From positions 124,001 through 188,000 of the forward strand of contig CAVUNV010000007.1 in the NCBI GenBank assembly GCA_963742925.1: a stretch of 64,000 bases of DNA, in the 5' to 3' direction. The notes beneath the pieces were generated by a model, which saw only the letters and a program-made list of their open reading frames with translations, was not told the origin of the DNA and ran no database searches. Source of the stretch: PALSA-612 sp963742925 (lineage in GTDB: Bacteria > Actinomycetota > Thermoleophilia > Gaiellales > Gaiellaceae). Made by a program: the position numbers and the translations under genes. Of the stretch, positions 18,432 through 30,046 are shown piece after piece. Numbering within the stretch: the first letter of the stretch is position 1; each line of letters starts with the position of its first letter.

Positions 18432-20845
18432 CCCGCGACGACGAGCGTGACACCCAGGCCCGGCGCCGCCGCGACCCCCGCGGCCGGCTGCTGGGAGATC
18501 ACGCGCTCTGTCCCGCCGGCGTCGGCGAGCAGCCCGCCCACGACCGGCTTCAAGCCGCGGCCGGCCAGGCGCTCGAGCGCCGTCTGGCTCGACAGGCCGA
18601 CCACGTTCGGCACCACACCGTGTAGCGGCTTCGCCAGCACGAGCCGGACCGTGGCCGACGAGGGCAGATACGTCCCGATGCCCGGGATCTCTCCGATCAC
18701 GACTCCGACCCGCTGGCCGGGCGAGGCCGGCTTGTAGATTGCCTGGGTCCGCAGCGGCTGGTTGGAGAGCCGTGCAGTCGCGTCCTCGAAGCTCTCGCCG
18801 AGCACGTTCGGAACCTGAGCCTCGTTGGGCCGGCAGTTTGCGAGCTGCGCCGGCCCCTGGCCGCTGAAGAAGAGCAGCGAGATCGTTCCCTTGCACTGGC
18901 CGTTGTCACGCTGCCAGATGCCGTTCCGCTGGACGACGCTCTCCGGGACGGGCGCCGGGAACGACGGCGATGGAAATGCCTCGGGCTGATCGCTCAGATA
19001 CGTCAGCGCGTGCTCCATGAACGTCTTGAAGATCAGCGCGGGATAGGTGCCGCCGGCGACGGGCATTCCGCCGAACTCGTTCGTCATCGGCCGCAGGCGG
19101 TTCGGGTAGCCGACCCAGACCGAGACGGCCAGTTGGGGCGTGTAGCCGACGAACCAGGCGTCGCCGTAGTTCTCGGTCGTTCCCGTCTTGCCGGCAACCG
19201 GCCGCCCGTCGGCGAGCTGCGCCCTCACACCGGTCCCCTGCTGGACGACCTCCTGCAGGAAGCGCGTCGCGATCGCGGCGTTGTTCGCGCTCACGGCCTG
19301 TCTCGGAACCGGATCGTTGCCGCCGTTGTTCACCGACAGGATCGCGCGCGGCTCGTTGCCGAAGATCGACCCGTCGATCCGCTGCCCGCCGTTCGCGATC
19401 GACGAGAACGCGCGGGCCATCTCGAGCGGGTTGACCGCCTCGCCGCCGAGCACGATCGAGAAGAACGGGTCGAGGTGGCTCCTGATCCCGAGCGCATGTG
19501 CCGTGTTCGCGATGCTCTGGGGGCCGACGATTCGCGCCAGCTGGGCGTAGACGGTGTTGTCGGAATGGATCGTCGCCGACTCGAGGTCGATCGTCCCGAG
19601 ATTCGAGCCCTCGTAGTTGTGGACGTACCAGACCTTGCCGCTGTCGAGCGAGATCGTCACCGGCTTCGAGACGAACGTCGTCGCCGGCGAGATCCCCTGC
19701 TGCAGCGCGGCGGCGAGCGCGAACGGCTTGAACGCAGACCCGGGCTGGCGCTCTCCCTGCACGGCGAGGTTGAACTGGCTCTCCTTGAAGCTCCGCCCGC
19801 CGTACATCGCCAGCACGCGCCCGTCCCGCGGGTCGATGGCCACGAGCGCCGCGGACGGCCCGGCGTTCGAGGGCAGCCACTTCGCGATCGTCTGCCGGGC
19901 GATCTGCTGCAGATTGAGGTCGATCGACGTCCTCACCTGCAGGCCGCCGCCGAACGCCCGCCCCGTGCCGTACCTGTCGACGAGCAGCTGCTTCACGTAG
20001 TTCGTGAAGTACTGCGCCGGCCCCTGGCTTCCGGGCAGGTGGACATCCTGCGGGCGGGGAAGAGGTGCCGCGAGCGCGAGCCGGTACTGATCCTGCGTGA
20101 TGTCCCCCTGGTCGAGCATGTCCCGCAGCGCGACCGCGCGCCGCGCCCGGGCGAGGCGCGGATGGGTCACCGGGTCGTACTGCGTCGGGTCGGAGGGGAT
20201 TCCCGCCAGCAGCGCCGCCTGGGAGAGCGACAGGGCCGAGGCGGTCTCGCCGAAGTAGACCTGGGCTGCCTGCTCGATCCCGTAGGCGCCGTTGCCGAAG
20301 TAGATCGTGTTCAGGTAGGCCGTCAGGATCCGGTCCTTCGGCCACTGCTGCTCGAGCTGCCAGGCGAGCGCGGCCTCCCTCAGCTTCCGGCCGAACGACC
20401 GCTGCTGCCCGGTGAAGGCGTTCTTGATGAATTGCTGCGTGATCGTGGAGCCACCCTGCACGACCTTCTGGTTCGTCACATCGGCCCAGACGGCGCGGAA
20501 GATCCCGTGCAGGTCGATGCCGCGGTGCTCGAAGAAGCGCTTGTCCTCGACGGCGACGATCGCCTGCTTCATCACGTCGGCGATCTGGTCGGAGGCGACG
20601 ACCTTCCTGTTCTCCGCTCCGCGCAGGATGGCGAGGGTCTGCCCGTTGCTCGCGTAGATGTAGCTGTTCTGCGCGCGGTGGTAGCGCGCCGGGTCGAGCG
20701 TGGGGATCTCGCCGGCGATCGCCGTCACGAGTCCGTAACAGAACGACACCGTCCCGAGCAGGAACAGGATCAGCACGAGGGCGAACAGACGGAGCTTGCG
20801 AATCCTCCGTCGGCGCCTCTTCGGTTCTCCCCGACGACCGAACAG
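18428..20845 (-). CDS. Class A penicillin-binding protein (transglycosylase/transpeptidase) with PASTA repeats
   Basis: Builds peptidoglycan. A basic cytoplasmic tail and one TM helix (LRLFALVLILFLLGTVSFCYG) precede the GT51 domain (EDKRFFEHRGID, GGSTITQQFIKN, RKLREAALAWQLEQ). The transpeptidase has SxxK in PGSAFKPFAL, SDN in IHSDNTVYAQL and KTGT in AGKTGTTENYGDAWF. Two PASTA modules follow (QVPNVLGESFEDATARL; VVPNVVGLSSQTALERL). The start is uncertain: no ATG/GTG/TTG lies between the tyrS-facing intergenic region and the TM helix, and the CTG at 20845 (MFGRRGEPKRRRRRIRK) is the best guess. The frame stays open antisense through tyrS by chance. Confidence 0.9.
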   Translation of the reverse strand: MFGRRGEPKRRRRRIRKLRLFALVLILFLLGTVSFCYGLVTAIAGEIPTLDPARYHRAQNSYIYASNGQTLAILRGAENRKVVASDQIADVMKQAIVAVEDKRFFEHRGIDLHGIFRAVWADVTNQKVVQGGSTITQQFIKNAFTGQQRSFGRKLREAALAWQLEQQWPKDRILTAYLNTIYFGNGAYGIEQAAQVYFGETASALSLSQAALLAGIPSDPTQYDPVTHPRLARARRAVALRDMLDQGDITQDQYRLALAAPLPRPQDVHLPGSQGPAQYFTNYVKQLLVDRYGTGRAFGGGLQVRTSIDLNLQQIARQTIAKWLPSNAGPSAALVAIDPRDGRVLAMYGGRSFKESQFNLAVQGERQPGSAFKPFALAAALQQGISPATTFVSKPVTISLDSGKVWYVHNYEGSNLGTIDLESATIHSDNTVYAQLARIVGPQSIANTAHALGIRSHLDPFFSIVLGGEAVNPLEMARAFSSIANGGQRIDGSIFGNEPRAILSVNNGGNDPVPRQAVSANNAAIATRFLQEVVQQGTGVRAQLADGRPVAGKTGTTENYGDAWFVGYTPQLAVSVWVGYPNRLRPMTNEFGGMPVAGGTYPALIFKTFMEHALTYLSDQPEAFPSPSFPAPVPESVVQRNGIWQRDNGQCKGTISLLFFSGQGPAQLANCRPNEAQVPNVLGESFEDATARLSNQPLRTQAIYKPASPGQRVGVVIGEIPGIGTYLPSSATVRLVLAKPLHGVVPNVVGLSSQTALERLAGRGLKPVVGGLLADAGGTERVISQQPAAGVAAAPGLGVTLVVAG

Positions 20846-20862
20846 AGCCGAAGGATTGTAGC

Positions 20863-20934
20863 CCCCGCGCTCCTGGCCGGCGCCGGCTACCGGCCGGCGA
20901 AGCCGGCCTCCACCGGCGCCCCAGGAGCGCGGGG
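20863..20934. repeat. Large nested inverted repeat between PBP and tyrS
   Basis: Outer arms of 14 perfect bp (20863-20876 with 20921-20934), continuing inward as GGCGCCGG pairs after a 2-nt bulge. An inner 7-bp stem GGCCGGC / GCCGGCC (20892-20898 with 20902-20908) has a GAA loop. The entire divergent intergenic region is essentially one cruciform-capable structure. Confidence 0.85.
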
Positions 20935-20950
20935 TTAGAGTTGCCGTCCC

Positions 20951-22090
20951 ATGGGGATCGCCGAACTCACTCGGAACGCCGTCGACGTTCTGCCCGCCGG
21001 AGAGCTGGAGCGCAAATTGGCGCTCGGGAGGCCGCTGCGAGTCAAGCTGGGCATCGACGTCACCTCGCCCGACATCCACATCGGCCGCGCCATTCCGCTG
21101 CAGCGGATGCGCGCGTTCCAGGACGAGGGGCACGTCGGCGTCCTGATCGTCGGGGACTACACGACGCGGATCGGCGATCCGTCCGGGCGGTCCAGCGAGC
21201 GCCCCGTGCTCTCGGACGAGGAGATCGACAGGAACGCAAAGACCTACCTCGAGCAGGCGATGGCGATCCTGGACGCGACGCGCACAGAGGTGCGCTACAA
21301 CGGCGAATGGCTCTCCAAGCTGAGCTATGCGGAGGTCGTTCGACTCGCGCGGGTGATCACCGTGGCCCGCATGCTCGAGCGAGACGACTTCGCACGGCGT
21401 ATGGCCGCACAGGAGCCGATCTCGGTGTCCGAGCTGCTCTACCCGCTCATGCAGGCGTACGACTCGGTCGCAGTCGAGGCAGACGTCGAGCTCGGGGGCA
21501 CCGACCAGCTCTACAACCTGCTCGCCGGCCGCGAGGTGATGCAGGCGTACGGGCTCGAGCCCCAGGTCGCGCTGACGACGCCCCTGCTCCTCTCCTGGGA
21601 CAGAGAGAAGATGAGCTCGTCGATCGGCAACAACATCCCGCTGCTCGCGGACCCGGGGGAGATGTTCGGCCGCACGATGCGGATCCCGGACGACCAGCTC
21701 GAGGAGTGGTACCGCCTCGTGGCGGAGCGAGCCGTGCCGGAAGGCGACCCGATGCAGGCGAAGCTCGACCTGGCCCGCTTCATCGTCGCGCGCTCCCACG
21801 GGGACGAGGCGGCGCGTACCGCCGAGGAGCACTTCACCCGCGTCGTGCGCGAAGGGCGCGCCCCCGAGGACGTGCCCGAGGCACCACTGCCGCAGGAGGA
21901 TCCGGTGCATCTGCCCAAGCTCCTCGCGAGCACAGGGCTCGTCACGTCGACGAGCGAGGCGCGGCGCCTGATCGAACAGGGCGGGCTGAAGCTGAACGGC
22001 GAGGTCGTGACGGAGCTCGACATGGCCCGGGAACGGCTCAACGGAGCCGTTCTCCAGGCCGGCAAGCGCCGCTTCCTACGGTTGACATAG
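20951..22090 (+). CDS. tyrS: Tyrosyl-tRNA synthetase
   Basis: 379 residues, class I aaRS. HIGH-type motif in SPDIHIGRAIPLQ, KMSKS-type motif KMSSS, tyrosine-pocket and dimer text ELGGTDQLYNLLAGREVM, and a C-terminal S4-like RNA-binding tail (TSTSEARRLIEQGGLKLNGE). This belongs to the TyrZ-like branch. ATG follows TAGAGT (20936-20941) by 9 nt. Its last codons TTG ACA TAG form a consensus -35 box for the rRNA operon promoter. Confidence 0.96.
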   Translation: MGIAELTRNAVDVLPAGELERKLALGRPLRVKLGIDVTSPDIHIGRAIPLQRMRAFQDEGHVGVLIVGDYTTRIGDPSGRSSERPVLSDEEIDRNAKTYLEQAMAILDATRTEVRYNGEWLSKLSYAEVVRLARVITVARMLERDDFARRMAAQEPISVSELLYPLMQAYDSVAVEADVELGGTDQLYNLLAGREVMQAYGLEPQVALTTPLLLSWDREKMSSSIGNNIPLLADPGEMFGRTMRIPDDQLEEWYRLVAERAVPEGDPMQAKLDLARFIVARSHGDEAARTAEEHFTRVVREGRAPEDVPEAPLPQEDPVHLPKLLASTGLVTSTSEARRLIEQGGLKLNGEVVTELDMARERLNGAVLQAGKRRFLRLT

Positions 22091-22112
22091 AGCGTCCGCG
22101 CTCTGCTAACAT
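22082..22112 (+). promoter_or_regulatory. rRNA operon promoter overlapping the tyrS 3' end
   Basis: TTGACA (22082-22087) and TAACAT (22107-22112) with a 19-nt spacer. A perfect 6-bp inverted repeat AGAGCG-TCCG-CGCTCT (22089-22104) fills the spacer. The -35 is formed by the last two sense codons of tyrS. Confidence 0.7.
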
Positions 22113-22214
22113 TGTCGGGCCGCCTCTCCGAGGCTGCGCAAGAAGGTTTTCAACCGACACTGGAGTCCATCAGACCCGAGTCCGATACGTCCGTAGAGGA
22201 ATGGGAACAGATGG

Positions 22215-22241
22215 GCCTCTGGTGTCACCGGAGGCTTTTTT
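22215..22241 (+). terminator. Intrinsic terminator or attenuator in the rRNA leader
   Basis: GCCTC (22215-22219) pairs with GAGGC (22231-22235); the stem continues through a U-G pair and GGT/ACC to a 3-nt loop, followed by six T. Either ends tyrS readthrough or attenuates the rRNA transcript. Confidence 0.65.
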
Positions 22242-22271
22242 ACGCAGTCGAGGCCAGCGGTGCGGTCTTTG

Positions 22272-22296
22272 AAAACTCAACAGCGTGAACGTCGAG
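22272..22296 (+). other. 5' half of the 16S rRNA processing stem
   Basis: AAAACTCAACAGCGTG plus, after one bulged A, ACGTCGAG is the exact reverse complement of 24152-24175 behind 16S. The 24-bp duplex loops out the whole 16S gene, the expected RNase III substrate. Confidence 0.8.
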
Positions 22297-22500
22297 ACCT
22301 TCTCGGCTCTCTTTGAGCTGGGAGGTTTGAGTTAACCCGTCATGTCCCTGTTGGCTTTGCTACAAGCTGCTTCACGGCAGCAATGCTGTGAGCAGCAATG
22401 TGGTCGGACTGCAGGACATGACCTTTGAGCTCAAGCTCAAGGTGAACAAGTTGTCGAACCCGGCCTGCCCGTTCTACCGGCAGTCGGCTGACAATCATTT

Positions 22501-24051
<1,551 letters not shown>

Positions 24052-24282
24052 AGGGAATACCGGAGCGATTACTCCGGTAGGCGTTCGGCTTGTCGATGGA
24101 TGGCTCCATCTATCCGTCCGATGTCCGAGCTCGCCTGGAATGAACGTCGACCTCGACGTCACGCTGTTGAGTTTTGAGCGACTGCACCCTCTGCTGGCTG
24201 GCGTCAGCAGTGTGCGGCTGTTCTGCGGCGTTTGCCGCGTGCACCTTGAAAACTCCATAGCGACATACATGGTGTTCTTTCT
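24052..24282 (+). other. 16S-23S internal spacer, no tRNA
   Basis: 231 nt. Contains the 3' half of the 16S processing stem (24152-24175), a second boxA-like segment CCTTGAAAACTCC (24244-24256) and the 5' half of the 23S stem (CTCCATAGCGACA and GGTGTTCT, matched after 23S). No cloverleaf or T-arm motif of tRNA-Ile or tRNA-Ala is present. Confidence 0.75.
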
Positions 24283-27268
<2,986 letters not shown>

Positions 27269-27330
27269 TAGAACACCTACGTGTCGCTATGGAGCTTTGA
27301 GGGTGTGCCGGAGAGCGGCGCCCTTGACAA

Positions 27331-27448
<118 letters not shown>

Positions 27449-27454
27449 TCTTCA

Positions 27455-27486
27455 GAAGGCCCCGGGAGGGGCCTTCGTCGTTTCTC
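27455..27486 (+). terminator. Rho-independent terminator of the rRNA operon
   Basis: Perfect 9-bp stem GAAGGCCCC / GGGGCCTTC with a GGGA loop (27455-27476), then a GTCGTTTCTC tail. Confidence 0.85.
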
Positions 27487-27494
27487 GCGCGTCA

Positions 27495-28334
27495 TCAGGC
27501 CGCGCGCAGCTTGTCGCGCCAGTCGGGATCGAGCGCCCGGAGGCGTTGCACTCGCTCTCCGATCGGCGGATGCGTCACGAACAGCGCCGCCACGCCCTCC
27601 TCGATGAACGGGTTGATCGTGTAGAGCGGCTCCGTGGCCGTCGAGGCCTCGAACTCGACGAGCTCGGCCGCCTGTTCGAGCCGGATCAGCGCGTCGGCGA
27701 GCCCGTGCGGCGAGTCGCAGAAGCTCGCTGCGAGCGCATCGGCCTCGAACTCGCGTTTCGCGGAGAGGAGCACGTGCACCACGGCCGACGCCACCGGCCC
27801 GAGCACGAAGAGCAGCGACCGTTCGAGCCAGCCGCCGATGCGGCTCATCTCGACGATCGCCGTCGCCAGAACGACCGCCGTCGTCTGGACCAGGACGTCG
27901 CGCCGGCGGATGTGCGCGAGCTCGTGCGCGAGCACCGCCTCGACCTCGGCCGGCGCAGGCAACAGGACGAGCGCCTTGGTCACCACGACCGTCGACGAGT
28001 TCGCGCCGCGGCCCGCGGCGAGCGCCAGCGGAGGCCCCTTCTCGATCACATACAGCCGCGGTTTCGCGACGCCGGCGCGGACGGCGAGCCGCTCCACGGT
28101 CGAGTGCAGGTCGGGGGCGTCGCGGGCCGTCAGCTCGCGGGCGCGAACCATCCCGAGCACGACCCGGTCGAGCGAGAGATAGGCGGCGATGCCCAGCAGG
28201 ACGCCGCAGAAGAGGAAGGACGTGACGACCCGGAGATCACCGATCGCGTACCCGATCAGCCCGAGGATCGCGCAGAGCACGAGCAGGACGAGCCACACCT
28301 TGAGCACGTTGCGCACCGGCGCGAGCGCGCTCAT
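27495..28334 (-). CDS. M48-family zinc metalloprotease (HtpX-like)
   Basis: 279 residues. Two N-terminal TM helices (VWLVLLVLCAILGLIGYAIG; VTSFLFCGVLLGIAAYLSL), then zinc ligands HELAH (in VEAVLAHELAHIRRRD), a further hydrophobic pair, the third ligand in REFEADALAASFC, and C-terminal FVTHPPIGERVQRLRAL, which is diagnostic of HtpX/M48B. Membrane quality-control protease. The ATG at 28334 gives MSALAPVRNVLKVW; the frame stays open further upstream but without conserved sequence. Confidence 0.92.
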   Translation of the reverse strand: MSALAPVRNVLKVWLVLLVLCAILGLIGYAIGDLRVVTSFLFCGVLLGIAAYLSLDRVVLGMVRARELTARDAPDLHSTVERLAVRAGVAKPRLYVIEKGPPLALAAGRGANSSTVVVTKALVLLPAPAEVEAVLAHELAHIRRRDVLVQTTAVVLATAIVEMSRIGGWLERSLLFVLGPVASAVVHVLLSAKREFEADALAASFCDSPHGLADALIRLEQAAELVEFEASTATEPLYTINPFIEEGVAALFVTHPPIGERVQRLRALDPDWRDKLRAA

Positions 28335-28403
28335 TGATAAGAACCCGCCCCGAAATGAAGCCTTGATGTCGCCAGGCCGCGCTGGGCGGCGCGATGCCGC
28401 TTC

Positions 28404-28759
28404 CTCAGTCGCACCCGTACCCTCCGGGTACGAGCGCTCCCTGCGTCCTTGCCTCGCACTCGCCCATCGCACCCTGACGACGAAGCGTCATTCCGGGACA
28501 GGTTCGGCCTTCAGCTCTCGTCTTCGGGCTCGTCCTCGGCGAGGCCTCGCGGCGGCCAATCGGGCTCGGGGGCATCGCAGCGGCTCGAGCAGTGCAGCGA
28601 GGCGACGTTCTGGAGCGGGATGAGGATGTGCCCGTTCAGCTCCACGTGGGCGATCTCGTCGATCGAGCAGTACGCGGTGAGCACGCCTTCCTGGTAGTCG
28701 CCGCCGAAGAGCGCGACCTCGACCTGCTCGCCCTTGTACTTGTTCGTGTAGTCGTCCAC
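28404..28759. repeat. Left direct repeat of element 1
   Basis: Matches 37834-38182. The 249-nt coding part differs at two positions, both synonymous; the adjoining noncoding 95 nt differs only by seven extra C residues in this copy. Identity ends exactly at the GTG start codon of the contained gene. Confidence 0.9.
28511..28759 (-). CDS. Conserved small protein, copy 1 (element border)
   Basis: 82 residues from GTG: VDDYTNKYKGEQVEVALFGG, then QEGVLTAYCSIDEIAHVELN, a C-terminal CSSRC and an acidic tail. The amino-acid sequence is identical to the copy at 37934-38182. Upstream of the GTG this copy has unrelated sequence (an in-frame extension to 28849 has no counterpart in copy 2), so it has probably lost its native operon promoter. 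Family not recognised; the beta-rich N-terminal half could be a small barrel, but no function is claimed. Confidence 0.7.
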   Translation of the reverse strand: MDDYTNKYKGEQVEVALFGGDYQEGVLTAYCSIDEIAHVELNGHILIPLQNVASLHCSSRCDAPEPDWPPRGLAEDEPEDES

Positions 28760-28862
28760 CTCTCGCAGCGTAGCCGCTTCCGCACAACCAAGCAGGCCGT
28801 CTCCGTCGTACCTGCCCCGAAACGCGGATCTGAAACGGCGGCTGATCACCCTCGGTTACCCG

Positions 28863-29384
28863 ATGCTTCACAACGATCCCGTCGGAATGGATGGGGTGCT
28901 ATCCGGATCGACTGGGTACCGATTCGCTGCGTTGTCAAGAGCTCGCCGAGGACAAGCCGTCGCCCCAGCAGAAACCGTATTTCGCCAGGCAATCCGCGGA
29001 AGCACCGCGCACCTCTACCTGCTTCACGTCGATATCCAGGTGACGAAGGACGGCCGAGGCAATTTGACAAGAACGCTGGACGGGCATGTGAACATCGACG
29101 CCAAAACCCTTCTGTCCGATTTCAAAGTCACCTACGAGCGCGTCATGCACGAGATAGCGGACGGCAGGCGTGAGGCTCTTGGGGTGACCGCAGTCTGGCA
29201 GGGGCTGATGAACAAGCGCGACGAGATCAAGCAACTTGCGGAGCAGTTGGATGGGTACCCGGAGGCGGAAGGTCCGACGACGGTCCCCATCGGCACAGCG
29301 CTAGAGACTCTCGGCTACCACGGTGGCAGCATCACGACGACCGCAGCGTCCGCGACGAACCTCCCCACCGAGCCATCGGACTAG
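28863..29384 (+). CDS. Hypothetical protein of element 1
   Basis: Up to 173 residues from an ATG at 28863; the first 55 residues look low-quality and the real start may be further in. The later part (LYLLHVDIQVTKDGRGN, FKVTYERVMHEIADGRREAL, GLMNKRDEIKQLAEQLDGYPEAEG) has protein-like composition with a predicted helical stretch. No family recognised. It lies between the left repeat and the zinc-ribbon gene. Confidence 0.45.
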   Translation: MLHNDPVGMDGVLSGSTGYRFAALSRARRGQAVAPAETVFRQAIRGSTAHLYLLHVDIQVTKDGRGNLTRTLDGHVNIDAKTLLSDFKVTYERVMHEIADGRREALGVTAVWQGLMNKRDEIKQLAEQLDGYPEAEGPTTVPIGTALETLGYHGGSITTTAASATNLPTEPSD

Positions 29385-29405
29385 TGGGCGCGGCCCGTCC
29401 AACGC

Positions 29406-29582
29406 TCAGGAGGCCAACGCTTCTTCGCTCTCGCCGAACTCCCGCTTCCAGCACGTCTCGCAGTAGACAACGAGCTCATCATCGATCGTCAGCTCGAGCC
29501 TGAGCTCAGGGCTGTCCGGCGGCAATTCGCGCCCGCACTCCTGACATGGCACGGTGACCGGATCGACGCGCTCAACGTCCAC
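29406..29582 (-). CDS. 58-residue zinc-ribbon protein
   Basis: Reads VDVERVDPVTVPCQECGREL, then an acidic beta-rich middle, then VVYCETCWKREFGESEEALA. The two CxxC pairs (CQEC and CETC), about 29 residues apart, form a classic four-Cys zinc ribbon. The GTG start lies 6 nt after TACAGT on this strand, compatible with a leaderless mRNA, and is divergent from the gene at 29604. Too short for most gene finders. Possibly a small regulator or an RNA/DNA-binding protein; function unknown. Confidence 0.65.
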   Translation of the reverse strand: MDVERVDPVTVPCQECGRELPPDSPELRLELTIDDELVVYCETCWKREFGESEEALAS

Positions 29583-29588
29583 CTGACG

Positions 29589-29598
29589 ACTGTAGAAC
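29589..29598. promoter_or_regulatory. Overlapping divergent leaderless promoters
   Basis: The 21-bp gap between two divergent starts contains TAGAAC (29593-29598, plus strand, 5 nt before ATG 29604) and TACAGT (29594-29589, minus strand, 6 nt before GTG 29582). The two -10 hexamers share their first two base pairs (29593-29594). Confidence 0.45.
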
Positions 29599-29603
29599 GG
29601 TGA

Positions 29604-29892
29604 ATGGGCTCACCGCCAGTGTCCGAAGCGGTTGGTTTACTCCCGCGTCCGGTGGTCGCCGAATCGTCACCCGTCCGCGCCGAACTCGACCGAGTCGGTG
29701 CCAGCTTCCGCAAGGCCGGCTCAGCCGACTACATCTCGCTCGCCCACGACGGCGACGGCACCGTGCGCCTGTTCGGGCCCGCCACGGGAACCTCGAATGA
29801 AGTGGGTTGGCCCCGAGTGGTATGCCCTCGAGTTGCTTGCGGCGCTTCCGGACAACGCCGGGGTGCGGGCGGTCTGGCGGGCGTTGGGTTAG
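29604..29892 (+). CDS. Hypothetical protein, one frameshift
   Basis: About 95 residues. The first frame gives AELDRVGASFRKAGSADYIS and LAHDGDGTVRLFGPATGTS. After a +1 shift near 29797 the other frame gives VGPEWYALELLAALPDNAGV followed by RAVWRALG and stop. Both halves have convincing protein composition, so a single broken gene is more likely than two. ATG 5 nt after a TAGAAC box. Family unknown. Confidence 0.5.
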
Positions 29893-30046
29893 GTGGGCGG
29901 GTTGGCGTCGAACGCGCACAACGCGTCTCGCTTGTATAGGAGTCGGCGCTCGTGCCCTCAAACAGCTACGGGGATAGGTGGGCAAGCGACGCCTACTGTG
30001 ACATTCCCGGACCAGCCATGACCTCCGCCGGCGCTTGGAGTAGCTG

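Larger units (their letters stand above)
22113..22500 (+). other. Structured rRNA leader region
   Basis: About 390 nt without a gene. Holds a GCCTC/GAGGC hairpin (22122-22134), an intrinsic terminator-like hairpin with T6 (22215-22241), a boxA-like GGTCTTTGAAAACT segment (22264-22277), the 5' half of the 16S processing stem (22272-22296) and further inverted repeats before 16S. No ORF is convincing. Confidence 0.6.

Noticed and set aside
18428..21910. A 1160-residue minus-strand frame extending the PBP through tyrS
   Set aside because: Sequence upstream of about 20845 is antisense to tyrS and low-complexity; PBP homology begins at the basic tail.
24052..24282. Possible tRNA in the 16S-23S spacer
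   Set aside because: No T-arm consensus or cloverleaf; the inverted repeats belong to the processing stems.
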